A stretch of 64,000 nucleotides of DNA from Clostridium sp. 1001271B_151109_B4 (GCF_015670405.1 NZ_JADPBQ010000010.1:1-64000); one strand, 5' to 3'. Positions 1 through 8,683 are shown, counted from the first letter of the stretch. A program made the numbers and translations. The notes: generated by a model from the letters alone, not told the origin.

Positions 1-52
1 GAGGTCTGTTATATCAAAATGTTGTTAACAACATTTTGATATAACAGACCTC
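1..52. repeat. 52-bp perfect palindrome, copy A
   Basis: The two 26-nt arms are fully complementary around a central GTTAAC. The core arm reads TCTGTTATATCAAAATGTTG, and the outer four bases are GAGG on the left and CCTC on the right. It touches the window edge, so it could extend further left. The same core recurs at 1551, 18374 and 27573. No U-run follows on either strand, so it is not an ordinary terminator. Confidence 0.9.
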
Positions 53-192
53 TATACTAAGTTAATCATTATACTATTGACTAGATAGGCTATGGATTGT
101 ATAATAATGACTCGTCCCTATAAAATCTCACTTTTTAAAATAACATAATACAAATAAACTATTATTAAAGTAATAATAGTCAAATCTAAAAA

Positions 193-343
193 TTATCCAC
201 AGGTACGTAAAAACAATTCACAAAAAAGCATTTTTATATGTGAATTATTAACCTCTAATATTATCTCATTATATTTTTTAAAATTTATCCACACCAATGT
301 TGTTTTTATCCACATATTTAATCCCATATTTGTTGATATTGTT
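193..343 (+). promoter_or_regulatory. DnaA-box cluster 1 (three perfect boxes)
   Basis: Three exact TTATCCACA boxes lie in the same orientation at 193-201, 285-293 and 306-314, followed by TGTTGATATTGTT at 331-343. The same 13-mer follows DnaA boxes again at 47455-47467. The cluster sits between palindrome A and the transposase-like gene, in a stretch (53-423) where I see no gene. DnaA binding is inferred from the consensus only. Confidence 0.55.
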
Positions 344-423
344 CTTATTTTTGGAATTAATCCAAAATTTTGAATCATGTGTAGTTTAAATATATTCTTA
401 GATAAAACATTTATAAATTAACA

Positions 424-1359
424 TTATACAGATATAACCTTTGCTTTTATCCGATTCCATGATAAATATGTATTAACTTGTGCCTTTATATTAATAGAAG
501 TATTAGTTCTTTTTATAAAAAAGCCCACTCTTTTATAATCTATATTGTTTTTATATTCAAAAGCTCTCCAACTCAAATAATGATCTAGATACTTACTTGC
601 TACTCCATTAAATTTCTTAAACCACAACTTAGTTTTATTAGAATACATTTTATCTATATTAGTAATTTTACTTTTATTTAATTTCACCTTATTAATTTCA
701 TTAAATGCTTTGGCAAAAGTTTTAAGTCTACCATCTATATACCCTACCACATAAGCATTTCTATCTAAGTTTGGTATAATATTATTTCTTATTCCTTGAA
801 ATCCTAAGAAATACCTTGCTGCAATTATAGGAAGAATCTCTTTAGAATCATTGATGGCATTAACAACTATAATTTTATCCCGCTTTTCCCCATGATATTT
901 TCTATCTCCCTTAAAATTTTCAAGGGTAACCATCTTTGTAAGTTCAACATATGAACTAATCTTTTCAATATAATTTCTCTCTTTCAAATCATTTAAAAAT
1001 CTATGTCTCCAGAAAAAAGCTGTCACTAAAGTAATATTCATTTTTGCTGCACATTCTCTTAAAGTTGATCCTTTAATTAGAAGTCCAAAATACGCTTCCC
1101 AATTGTCTTTAAATTTTTTAGAACATCTAAATGGATTATTACTATCATTAATAAATGTTTTCCCACATTCTTCATTCTTACATTTATATCTTTGAATTCT
1201 ATTGTAAAATCCAAATTTAATAACTTTATCACACTCGCAGTGAGGGCATTTATTATTTCTGCTTCTGTCATCTTCTACATTATTAAAGGCACAATTTTTA
1301 TTATTTTTTATCTCTATGCTTTCTTTACTATTCATTAATATTTTATAGATATTGTTCAT
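424..1359 (-). CDS. IS1595-like transposase-related zinc-ribbon protein, copy 1
   Basis: A 311-residue protein with an N-terminal zinc ribbon (Cys38, Cys41, Cys60, Cys65) of the kind found in IS1/IS1595 transposases. A helix-turn-helix-like stretch follows (about 100-130, TLRECAAKMNITLVTAFFWR), then a DDE-type fold ending in FNGVASKYLDHYLSW, typical of IS1595 relatives. Where relatives carry a DET motif for the first catalytic aspartate, this protein reads VELTKMVTLENFKG. The aspartate of YIDGRL could be the second. A paralogue at 27836-28759, roughly half identical by eye, has the same substitution. ATG at 1357-1359 follows GGTGAT, and about 35 bp of leader is shared with the paralogue. Palindromes at 1-52 and 1551-1602 flank the gene. 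It could be an IS transposase, a domesticated one, or a decaying one; loss of activity is inference. Confidence 0.75.
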   Translation of the reverse strand: MNNIYKILMNSKESIEIKNNKNCAFNNVEDDRSRNNKCPHCECDKVIKFGFYNRIQRYKCKNEECGKTFINDSNNPFRCSKKFKDNWEAYFGLLIKGSTLRECAAKMNITLVTAFFWRHRFLNDLKERNYIEKISSYVELTKMVTLENFKGDRKYHGEKRDKIIVVNAINDSKEILPIIAARYFLGFQGIRNNIIPNLDRNAYVVGYIDGRLKTFAKAFNEINKVKLNKSKITNIDKMYSNKTKLWFKKFNGVASKYLDHYLSWRAFEYKNNIDYKRVGFFIKRTNTSINIKAQVNTYLSWNRIKAKVISV

Positions 1360-1430
1360 AATACATCACCAGTTGTGAGTATTAACATTTTTATATATGC
1401 TAAGCATTATTTTTATAATCTTTTTATATT

Positions 1431-1463
1431 TCACAAAATTTTTGTGATAAATCACAATTTTTT
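1431..1463. promoter_or_regulatory. TCACAA inverted repeat upstream of transposase-like gene
   Basis: A 17-bp inverted repeat (TCACAAAATTTTTGTGA, 1431-1447) is followed by a third half site TCACAA at 1452. It lies about 75-105 bp upstream of the transposase-like start, where an operator could sit. No regulator is identified and AT-rich chance symmetry is possible. Confidence 0.25.
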
Positions 1464-1550
1464 ATAAATATATATAATTTACAGTTATATACTTATAGTC
1501 AATTTTCTTTATTATCTACTGAAAGTTAATAATATTAGCTTAAAGTATTA

Positions 1551-1602
1551 TGAGTCTGTTATATCAAAATGTTGTTAACAACATTTTGATATAACAGACT
1601 CA
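1551..1602. repeat. 52-bp perfect palindrome, copy B
   Basis: The inner 44 bp are identical to copy A, but the outer four bases are TGAG on the left and CTCA on the right. They differ from copy A and are still self-complementary. Together with copy A it brackets the transposase-like gene at 424-1359. Confidence 0.9.
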
Positions 1603-1645
1603 TATACAGCCAAATGCAATACTCCTAACACTTAACTTGAACTAA

Positions 1646-1696
1646 TAAAAAATGCCTCTAGGACTAATCCAAATATCAGATTTTCCTTAGAGGCAC
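1646..1696 (-). terminator. Intrinsic terminator of ABC exporter operon
   Basis: On the minus strand a GTGCCTCTAAGG / CCTAGAGGCA stem with a one-base bulge is followed by a run of T. It lies 30 bp past the stop of the ABC gene at 1727. Confidence 0.85.
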
Positions 1697-1726
1697 TCTT
1701 ACTATTATATACCTTGATATATTTAT

Positions 1727-3781
1727 CTAATCTAATTCAGCTTTTCCTGTATATAATTGATAGTATCTTCCACCTTGTTCTAATAAAGAATCGTGATCTC
1801 CTCTTTCAATTATTTCACCACGTTCAAGAACCATGATTGCTTTAGAATTTTTAATAGTAGAAAGTCTATGCGCAATTACGAAAACAGTTCTTCCTTCCAT
1901 AAGCTTATCCATACCCTCAGCGATAAGTTTTTCTGTTCTAGTGTCAATTGAACTTGTTGCTTCGTCCATTATTAAAACTGGAGGATTAGCAATTGCAGCT
2001 CTTGCAATTGCAAGTAATTGTCTTTGTCCTTGAGATAAACCTTCTCCATCACCAGTAATTACTGTATCATATCCATGTGGTAAATGCTTAATAAATGCAT
2101 GAGCATTTGCAAGTTTAGCAGCTGCTTTAACTTCTTCGTCAGTTGCATGTAAATTACCATATCTGATATTATCAGCAATTGTTCCAGTAAATAAGTGAGT
2201 ATCTTGAAGCACTATTCCAAGTGATCTTCTTAAATCATCTTTCTTAATATCCTTAACATCAATTCCATCATAAGTTATTGTTCCAGAATTGATTTCATAG
2301 AATCTATTAATTAGGTTAGTAATTGTTGTCTTACCAGCACCAGTTGAACCAACGAAAGCAATCTTTTGACCTGGTTTAGCAAATAAACTTATATCCTTTA
2401 ATACAATTTTTTCTTCATTATATCCAAAGATTACATTCTTAAATCTAACATCACCAGTAAGCTCTCTTAATATAGGCTCATCAGTTAATTCTACTGCTGT
2501 TTCTAATCTTGAACTTGATATATTATCAATACTAGAAACTGTTGCAGCCATTTCTAATGTTGATTCAACATCTCCAATGTTATTCATTTTAGCAGCAACT
2601 TCAGCTGGAATTTTCCAAGCCCAGTGTCCTGTATATTTTTCAGTTTCAACTAAAGTTCCGTCTTCCTTAACTTCAACTCTAGCTAAAGTGACCTTACCGT
2701 CATCAACTTCAACTTCTTCATCTAAAGCTGTAAATATTCTTTCAGCACCAGCAAGAGCTGCTAATATCACATTTACTTGTTGAGATACTTGGGCTATTGG
2801 ATTTGAAACTTGTTTTGTATATTGTAAATATGAAACTAATGAACCAATATCAAAAGCACCTGCAATTGTCATTAATCCACCAACACAACAAGTTACAGCA
2901 TAATTCATATGAGAAAGGTTTCCTAACATTGGCATCATGTATCCACCAAATGTTTGAGCTCCAGTTGAAGCTACTCTTAACTCTTCATTATGCTTTTTAA
3001 AATCTTCAATTGCCTCTTCTTCATGACAGAATACTTTAATAACTTTTTGTCCTTCTATCATTTCTTCAACATAACCATTTAATTTACCAATATTCTTTTG
3101 TTGTAATCCAAAGTAATATTTACTCTTAGCACCAACCTTACTTATAACAAATATCATTACTGCTAAGAATGTTATTGTTATTAATATTAAGACTGGACTT
3201 AAAACAGCCATCATTACTATTGTTCCAATGAATGTAAGTCCTGAAGATAAAATATTTGTTAAACTGTTATTTAAAGCTTCACCAATATTATCTATATCAT
3301 TAGTGTATAAACTCATTAAGTCACCATGAGTATTTCTATCAAAGTACTTAATTGGTAGTTCTTGCATCTTATTAAATAAATCTGTTCTTATATTACTAAT
3401 AGTATTTTGAGCTACATGAACCATAATTCTTGAATATCCATAAGAAGCAATGGCACCAACTCCAAATATAGTTCCTAGTAATACTAACATCTTAGCTAGT
3501 CCAGAAAAATTACCTGGTAATATATAATTATTTACTAATGGTTTTAAGAAATATGATCCTGCAACCATTGCAAATGAATTTATTACTATTAATATCATAA
3601 CTAAAGCTAGTAATGCTTTATATCTTCCAACATAATGCATTAAAGTTTTTATTGTTTTACCCATATTCTTAGGCTTTGGAGGTCCTGGTTTTTTGCCACC
3701 TTTTCCTGGAGCGCCTTGTGATGCTTGTGCTTGATTTACATCATTTTCTTGCTTAGACATTTCACTCTTATTCTTACTCAC
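1727..3781 (-). CDS. Heterodimeric ABC exporter, catalytic-site subunit
   Basis: An ABC exporter half-transporter with six membrane segments (about 50-340) and a C-terminal nucleotide-binding domain. It has Walker A GSTGAGKTT (about 478), signature LSQGQ (about 582), Walker B ending MDEATSS with the catalytic glutamate intact (about 607), and switch histidine in AHRLST (about 638). About 60 extra residues lie between the membrane domain and the ATPase (about 354-442), and the N-terminus is rich in Gly, Pro and Lys. I chose GTG at 3779-3781: AGGAAGGGG lies just upstream, and the start overlaps the upstream gene's stop by 8 nt (GTGAGTAA). The partner at 3774-5516 has a degenerate ATP site, so the two should form one asymmetric pump. 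A drug or lipid substrate is likely, given the MarR gene upstream, but is not shown. Confidence 0.9.
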   Translation of the reverse strand: MSKNKSEMSKQENDVNQAQASQGAPGKGGKKPGPPKPKNMGKTIKTLMHYVGRYKALLALVMILIVINSFAMVAGSYFLKPLVNNYILPGNFSGLAKMLVLLGTIFGVGAIASYGYSRIMVHVAQNTISNIRTDLFNKMQELPIKYFDRNTHGDLMSLYTNDIDNIGEALNNSLTNILSSGLTFIGTIVMMAVLSPVLILITITFLAVMIFVISKVGAKSKYYFGLQQKNIGKLNGYVEEMIEGQKVIKVFCHEEEAIEDFKKHNEELRVASTGAQTFGGYMMPMLGNLSHMNYAVTCCVGGLMTIAGAFDIGSLVSYLQYTKQVSNPIAQVSQQVNVILAALAGAERIFTALDEEVEVDDGKVTLARVEVKEDGTLVETEKYTGHWAWKIPAEVAAKMNNIGDVESTLEMAATVSSIDNISSSRLETAVELTDEPILRELTGDVRFKNVIFGYNEEKIVLKDISLFAKPGQKIAFVGSTGAGKTTITNLINRFYEINSGTITYDGIDVKDIKKDDLRRSLGIVLQDTHLFTGTIADNIRYGNLHATDEEVKAAAKLANAHAFIKHLPHGYDTVITGDGEGLSQGQRQLLAIARAAIANPPVLIMDEATSSIDTRTEKLIAEGMDKLMEGRTVFVIAHRLSTIKNSKAIMVLERGEIIERGDHDSLLEQGGRYYQLYTGKAELD

Positions 3782-5516
3782 GTAAACCCACCCCTTCCTG
3801 TTGAGATTTGTATACATCTTTATAAATTTCACTATTTTCCATTAACTCTTCATGAGTTCCAATTGCACTTATCTTACCATCATCCATAACGATAATCTTA
3901 TCAGCAGTAGCAACTGAATTAACTCTTTGGGCAATTATAATCTTTGTAGTATCTTTTAAGTCATTAGCAAATGCAGCTCTAATCTTAGCATCAGTAGCCG
4001 TATCAACAGCACTTGTACTATCATCTAATATTAATACCTTAGGTTGTTTTAATATTGCTCTAGCTATACAAAGTCTTTGCTTTTGTCCTCCAGATACATT
4101 AACCCCACCTTGTTCTATATGCATGTCATATTTTCCTGGAAGGATATTAATAAATTCATCAGCACATGCTGATGTTGCTGCAGCTTCGATCTCAGCATCT
4201 GTAGCATTTTCATTACCCCACATAAGGTTTTCTTTAATAGTTCCAGAGAATAATGTGTTCTTTTGAAGTACCATTGAAACTTCATTTCTTAAAGTTTCAA
4301 TGTGATAATCTTTAACATTAACTCCTCCAACATAAACCTCACCTTCGCTTGCATCATAAAGTCTTGGAATAAGTTGAACTAAGCTTGACTTACCTGAACC
4401 TGTACTACCAATAATACCAACTGTTTCACCAGATTTAATCTTAATATTAATTCCTTCTAAGTTGTTTTCATCACTGTCATCTTCATACTTGAAGTTAACA
4501 TTTCTGAATTCAATTTCTCCACTCTTAACTTCAGTTACAGGTGAAATTGGATCCTTAATATCTGACTCTTCTTCTAAAACTTCAATAATACGTGTTGCAG
4601 ATGCAACTGCTCTTGAAAGCATCATAAGAACCATAGAAAGCATCATAAGAGACATTAATATTTGGAAAGAATAAGTCATGAAGCTTGTAAGCTTACCAAC
4701 AGTTAATGTTCCTGCATAAACCATATTTCCACCAAACCAAAGAATACCTATAATACTAGCAAATACAACAGCTTGCATAATTGGCATATTTAAAACAACT
4801 ATACCAAAAGCACCTTCAGAAGCTTGTAATAAATCATCATTGCTCTTCTTGAATTTTTCTTTTTCCTTGTTACGTCTTACAAAAGATTTAACAACTCTGA
4901 TACCAATTAAGTTTTCTTGTACTGTAGTATTTAAGTTATCAATTTTCTTTTGCATAGCTTCAAATCTTGGCCTAACATTTTTGATAATTAATCCAATTGA
5001 AATTATAAGAACTGGCATAGATACTAAGAAAATCATTGCTAATTGTGGACTAATTGTAACAGATAAGATACATGCAACAATAAGCATCATAGGAGCTCTA
5101 ACTAAAAGCTTAATCCCCATTGTTAATGAATTTTGTATCATTGTAATATCAGTAGTCAATCTTGTAATTAAAGATGCAGTACTGAATTTTTCAATATTCT
5201 TGAAAGAATAAGTTTGTATTTTTTCATACTCAGCTTGTCTAAGTTCTGCACCAAACCCTTGTCCTGCTATAGCTGAAAATCTTGATAATCCAAGACCAAA
5301 GCATAAAGAAATAGCTGCCATTGCAAGCATTAATAATCCCATTTTTATTGTATAACCTGTATCTCCAGCAGAAATCCCAACGTCTACTATTTGTGCCATT
5401 ACTAGTGGGATTAATAATTCAAAAGTAGCTTCTAATGCTGCACATAAAACACCTAATATTAATGGTGTCTTATATTTTTTCATATAAGGAGCTAATTTTT
5501 TAATCATATATTTCAC
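3774..5516 (-). CDS. Heterodimeric ABC exporter, degenerate-site subunit
   Basis: A 580-residue ABC exporter half with membrane segments over residues 1-310 and Walker A GSTGSGKSS at 370. The signature VSGGQ is at 474. Walker B ends ILDDSTS, so the catalytic glutamate is aspartate (499), and the switch histidine is glutamine in IAQRVNS (530). This pair of changes is the hallmark of the non-hydrolysing site in TM287/288-type heterodimeric exporters. It precedes its partner with an 8-nt overlap, which implies coupled translation. The MarR gene lies 186 bp upstream on the same strand. Multidrug export is an inference from context. Confidence 0.9.
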   Translation of the reverse strand: MKYMIKKLAPYMKKYKTPLILGVLCAALEATFELLIPLVMAQIVDVGISAGDTGYTIKMGLLMLAMAAISLCFGLGLSRFSAIAGQGFGAELRQAEYEKIQTYSFKNIEKFSTASLITRLTTDITMIQNSLTMGIKLLVRAPMMLIVACILSVTISPQLAMIFLVSMPVLIISIGLIIKNVRPRFEAMQKKIDNLNTTVQENLIGIRVVKSFVRRNKEKEKFKKSNDDLLQASEGAFGIVVLNMPIMQAVVFASIIGILWFGGNMVYAGTLTVGKLTSFMTYSFQILMSLMMLSMVLMMLSRAVASATRIIEVLEEESDIKDPISPVTEVKSGEIEFRNVNFKYEDDSDENNLEGINIKIKSGETVGIIGSTGSGKSSLVQLIPRLYDASEGEVYVGGVNVKDYHIETLRNEVSMVLQKNTLFSGTIKENLMWGNENATDAEIEAAATSACADEFINILPGKYDMHIEQGGVNVSGGQKQRLCIARAILKQPKVLILDDSTSAVDTATDAKIRAAFANDLKDTTKIIIAQRVNSVATADKIIVMDDGKISAIGTHEELMENSEIYKDVYKSQQEGVGLRE

Positions 5517-5702
5517 CTCTTTATAATAATTTTTTAATTTTTATATAAACACTATTTGCTGATTATGCATTAACTCTTTTATTGCACTAACTTAAAATCA
5601 GCATTGATGTTATTAACAATTGAAAATATAGCTATCCCTAAACATAATCAATAATTTAACAATGCATAGTTAGCTATATATATACTTAAAAATAAGAGGA
5701 TT

Positions 5703-6146
5703 TTACTCCTCCATATTCTTTAATGCCCTATATAATAAATCTTTCAACATTTTTACTTCTTTATCTGTCATTCCTTTAACTAGTTGCTTTTCAATATTGT
5801 TTGCACCAAAATTAAAGCTTTTACATATAACTTCTTTCCCTTTTTCAGTTACATGAAGACATTTATATCTAGCATCCTGTTCACTTGGAACTCTTGCTAT
5901 CATTTCTTTTTCCTCTAATCTTTTCACTATGCCTGTTACAGTTGGATTTGTTAATTTCAAACATCTTTCAATATCCTTTTGAAATACATCTCTTTGACTT
6001 TCATTTTTATTTATAAAACATATAATTTCATGTTGTACTCCTGTTAGATTGAAGTCCGCAAGGTTTTTATTAATTTTATTGATAATTCTTCCATTTAAAA
6101 ATTTAATCATTAATCCAACATGCTCTTTAGGATCAAAGTTATGCAT
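5703..6146 (-). CDS. MarR-family transcriptional regulator
   Basis: A 147-residue winged-helix protein. It contains the MarR wing region (CLKLTNPTVTGIVKRLEEKE, then SEQDARYKCLHVTEKGK), where the aspartate and arginine of the D-x-R wing motif are visible. I start it at ATG 6144-6146, preceded by GAGGAGGAT; longer in-frame starts lack a ribosome binding site and would cover the promoter. It lies directly upstream of the two ABC exporter genes on the same strand. A 20-bp inverted repeat between its -10 box and ribosome binding site suggests that it represses itself, and probably the exporter. The ligand is unknown. Confidence 0.9.
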   Translation of the reverse strand: MHNFDPKEHVGLMIKFLNGRIINKINKNLADFNLTGVQHEIICFINKNESQRDVFQKDIERCLKLTNPTVTGIVKRLEEKEMIARVPSEQDARYKCLHVTEKGKEVICKSFNFGANNIEKQLVKGMTDKEVKMLKDLLYRALKNMEE

Positions 6147-6162
6147 TTTTTTATCCTCCTCA

Positions 6163-6209
6163 ATACATAGCATACTATGTATTTTATCACTACTACTTTT
6201 TATAGTCAA
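6163..6209 (-). promoter_or_regulatory. marR promoter with MarR-type operator
   Basis: On the minus strand a -35 TTGACT (6204-6209) is separated by 17 bp from a -10 TAAAAT (6181-6186). Just downstream is a perfect inverted repeat, ATACATAG-CATA-CTATGTAT (6163-6182), touching the -10 and ending near the ribosome binding site. The position fits a repressor that blocks initiation. Confidence 0.7.
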
Positions 6210-6435
6210 TCTAATAAGGTGTATAAATATCACAAATAAGGGTGCCTATTACCAATGTAATTGATTACCGCTGTATTTCTTTTTAATTTTGAGATTAATA
6301 CTTGAATTTATATCCCTATAAATCTCATAGTTAAAATATAACTAAACTATTTTATTTATTCTTATTCCCTCATCCCCAAAAATTTAAAGATCATTAGTTA
6401 TTATTAAAAGTAATTGACCAAAATTTAAAGGCCTA

Positions 6436-6497
6436 TAAAAAAATCCACTCTGTGGACTATGAGTTTTGCTACCCTCATAAGGTTATCTCCTGATTTT
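6436..6497 (-). ncRNA. Candidate riboswitch or attenuator: two hairpins ending in a terminator
   Basis: Read on the minus strand: AGGAGATAACC, a hairpin with arms TATGAG and CTCATA enclosing GGTAGCAAAA, then GTCCAC-AGA-GTGGAT followed by seven T. The unpaired GGTAGCAAAA loop and the tight second hairpin look like a transcription-terminating riboswitch. It reminds me of the guanidine-IV (mepA) class of clostridia, but I cannot verify that from memory. The next gene downstream is marR of the exporter operon, about 290 bp away. The rest of 6147-6619 shows only the marR promoter and a weak GAGATT/AATCTC repeat near 6292-6335. Confidence 0.45.
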
Positions 6498-6521
6498 GAT
6501 TTGTTATAATTTGCCAAAGCA

Positions 6522-6570
6522 TAAAAAAAGACGGGCAAAATCTATAAACCTATAGACTTCCCCGCCTTTT
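6522..6570 (-). terminator. Terminator after the P-loop NTPase gene
   Basis: A long minus-strand hairpin has GGCGGG near its base, GTCTATAGG at the top and GCCCGTC closing, followed by seven T. It lies 50 bp past the NTPase stop. Confidence 0.8.
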
Positions 6571-6619
6571 CACATTTTAAAACTATCATTAATTTTAAAA
6601 ATATATTCAATTAATAAAA

Positions 6620-7219
6620 TTACTTTTCTACAACTTCTTTAGCTTTAACAGGTTGTACAATTTCCTTGTTGATTCCAACAAGTTTCATAATTTGTTCAGA
6701 TCTTTCCTTAGTTGATCCCTTAATTACTGAATATTTAACATTTTCAGCATCTAAGAATCCTAAGATAGCCTTATCCACCATTTGTGCAACTTCTTCATCT
6801 TGCCATCTAACTCCATCTTTCTTATAACCAAACTCTCTTGGTACAAAGAAAATGTGATCATATTGTGGTAGATCTCTGATTGCTAAGCTATATAAATCAT
6901 TTAAGATTTCAATTTCCTTCTTAGTTCTCGTCTTATCTCCAAGCATTAATCTTCCATATATATAAGGTACAAAAGTAGCATAGTCAGTTATTGCATAATC
7001 ATGTGAATCTAAGCTCTTTTCTAAATGTAATTGACCTAAATAAATTCCATATTGCTCTGAAATTGATTCAATCATTCCCTTATCTCTTAAATAATCAGTA
7101 CTATATTCTGTAGCAACTCCTACATTTATATCTCTGATTTTTAAATCTACATATAGTTGTTGAATTAATGTTGTTTTTCCACATCTTGGTCCACCTAGTA
7201 TAGCAATTCTTACTGGCAT
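6620..7219 (-). CDS. P-loop NTPase (AAA_28 / NadR-like kinase fold)
   Basis: A 199-residue protein beginning PVRIAILGGPRCGKTTLI, a P-loop at residues 8-16. It then has TEYSTDYLR and AITDYATFVPYIYGRL, features of small AAA_28/NadR-type nucleotide or nucleoside kinases. The C-terminal tail is basic and acidic. I start it at ATG 7217-7219 because GGAGG lies 8 nt upstream; a TTG five codons earlier overlaps the ribosome binding site. It is a single-gene unit with its own terminator. The substrate is not recognisable, and a kinase or phosphatase role remains a guess. Confidence 0.7.
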   Translation of the reverse strand: MPVRIAILGGPRCGKTTLIQQLYVDLKIRDINVGVATEYSTDYLRDKGMIESISEQYGIYLGQLHLEKSLDSHDYAITDYATFVPYIYGRLMLGDKTRTKKEIEILNDLYSLAIRDLPQYDHIFFVPREFGYKKDGVRWQDEEVAQMVDKAILGFLDAENVKYSVIKGSTKERSEQIMKLVGINKEIVQPVKAKEVVEK

Positions 7220-7337
7220 CGGCAATTCCTCCAAATATTTATATAAAATTTCATTTTTTTATTCGTATCCTTGAGAAATTTAATTATACCATAACTATCA
7301 TATTTTTCAACGACAATTTTTGCTATTTTATGATATA

Positions 7338-7377
7338 CCTACATGTAGATTATACCATTCTATAATTTATATGTAGG
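7338..7377 (-). promoter_or_regulatory. Possible promoter/operator for the NTPase gene
   Basis: A CCTACAT/ATGTAGG inverted repeat brackets a minus-strand TATAAT (7349-7354). No good -35 lies at the standard distance. It could be a regulated promoter or a hairpin after manA. Confidence 0.3.
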
Positions 7378-7419
7378 CAAGTTTATAAATTACATTTTCT
7401 TTTGCTGATCTTATAAAAT

Positions 7420-8355
7420 TTACATTGGGTAACTTTTAATTACCTCAACGTTTCCTTTTACAATATATTTTCCTAAAGTAGCTGGAATTAAGTAACTATC
7501 CCCCATTTTGATTTCTTCTGAGAATCCTTCACCTTCAATAGTCCCATTACCTTCAACACATGTTAAAATAAAGAACTTTTCTTCATTACTGCAATCAACC
7601 CATTCACTTTCAACATTTATTTTCTTCATTCCAAAATACTCATTTTCACAAAAATCAACCTTAGAGAATCCATCAAATTTAACAATTTCATTATTAGATA
7701 AATTTGCTGCTTCTAACTCAAAGTTAATTACATCAAGAGATTTTTCAACATGAATTTCCCTTGGTCTTCCATAATCATAAACTCTATATGTTACATCTGA
7801 ATTTTGTTGAATTTCAGCAATTATTAATCCTTCACAAATAGCATGAACTAGTCCACTATTAATTAAGAAACAATCGCCCTTTTTAACATCAACAACATTT
7901 AAATAATCTTCACATTTCCCTTCTTCAATTGCCTTAGCAAATACAGCTTTATCACAGTTTTTTGTTCCAACAATTAATTTAGCTCCTGGCTTAGCTTCAA
8001 CAACATACCAAGCTTCAGTTTTACCAAATTGATTTTCAACTCTCTTAGCATATTCATCACCAGGGTGTACTTGTACAGAAAGCTTTTCCCTTGAGTTAAT
8101 TAATTTAACTAATAGCGGAAATTTTTTTGTGCTAACCTTAGTACCAACTAATAAATGTCCAAATTCTTCAATTATTTCAGTAAATGACTTTCCTTTTAAT
8201 CCACCATTTGCAACTATTCCTGTTCCATTTGGATGGCAAGCAATATCCCAGCTTTCACCAATATCACCTTCTGGTAAATTTGCTCTAAATTCTTCTAAAT
8301 CTCTTCCGCCCCATATTTTATCATAATAAAGGTTCTCAAATCTTATTGGATACAT
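7420..8355 (-). CDS. manA: Mannose-6-phosphate isomerase, class I
   Basis: Interconverts mannose-6-phosphate and fructose-6-phosphate in the cytoplasm. This is the short (311-residue) Firmicutes form of the cupin-type enzyme. The family metal ligands are visible in QVHPGDEYA and GKTEAWYV, and the catalytic region in AEIQQNSDVTYRVYDYGRPR. Of the two adjacent starts (GTG 8356-8358, ATG 8353-8355) I prefer ATG, with AAAGGAGAG upstream. It is a single gene, convergent with nothing and divergent from the small-protein operon at 8799. It would link mannose use or glycan precursor supply to glycolysis. Confidence 0.95.
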   Translation of the reverse strand: MYPIRFENLYYDKIWGGRDLEEFRANLPEGDIGESWDIACHPNGTGIVANGGLKGKSFTEIIEEFGHLLVGTKVSTKKFPLLVKLINSREKLSVQVHPGDEYAKRVENQFGKTEAWYVVEAKPGAKLIVGTKNCDKAVFAKAIEEGKCEDYLNVVDVKKGDCFLINSGLVHAICEGLIIAEIQQNSDVTYRVYDYGRPREIHVEKSLDVINFELEAANLSNNEIVKFDGFSKVDFCENEYFGMKKINVESEWVDCSNEEKFFILTCVEGNGTIEGEGFSEEIKMGDSYLIPATLGKYIVKGNVEVIKSYPM

Positions 8356-8358
8356 CAC

Positions 8359-8683
8359 TTTACTCTCCTTTTATATCAAAATTCCATTGCAAACACTTTG
8401 TTTTCAATTCATTCCCATTCTATCCTATACTTACAATAAAAACAATTGCATTTATTTACTATTAAGTGACTATTTTTCAGGTTTTATTTAATATTTTTTA
8501 GATAAATAAAGTCAATTGCTAAATTTGCCCTTCTCCAAGCTTTCCTCTTATATCCAAGTATATTTATCACCTGTCCATCAAATAATATTAATATGGTTAG
8601 GAATATATTTTCTTAGGTTATCGAAAATATAAACTGAATTCTTAGCTTAAGGTGAAGCTTTAACTTAATCTTAAGTAGAGTTC
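8359..8683. other. Intergenic region upstream of the small-protein leader
   Basis: AT-rich spacer between divergent manA and the small-protein operon. There are several TTAAG/CTTAA repeats near 8645-8676 but no recognisable gene and no confident housekeeping promoter. It must hold the promoters of both units. Confidence 0.4.

Noticed and set aside
193-378. 61-residue minus-strand frame
   Set aside because: It lies across DnaA boxes, has no ribosome binding site and low-complexity content; treated as chance.
1-1602. Palindromes as intrinsic terminators
   Set aside because: No U-run follows on either strand, the stems are far longer than typical, and copy C has no gene end beside it.
4840-5211. 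123-residue + strand frame inside the ABC gene
   Set aside because: Shadow of a strongly supported gene on the opposite strand; no ribosome binding site.
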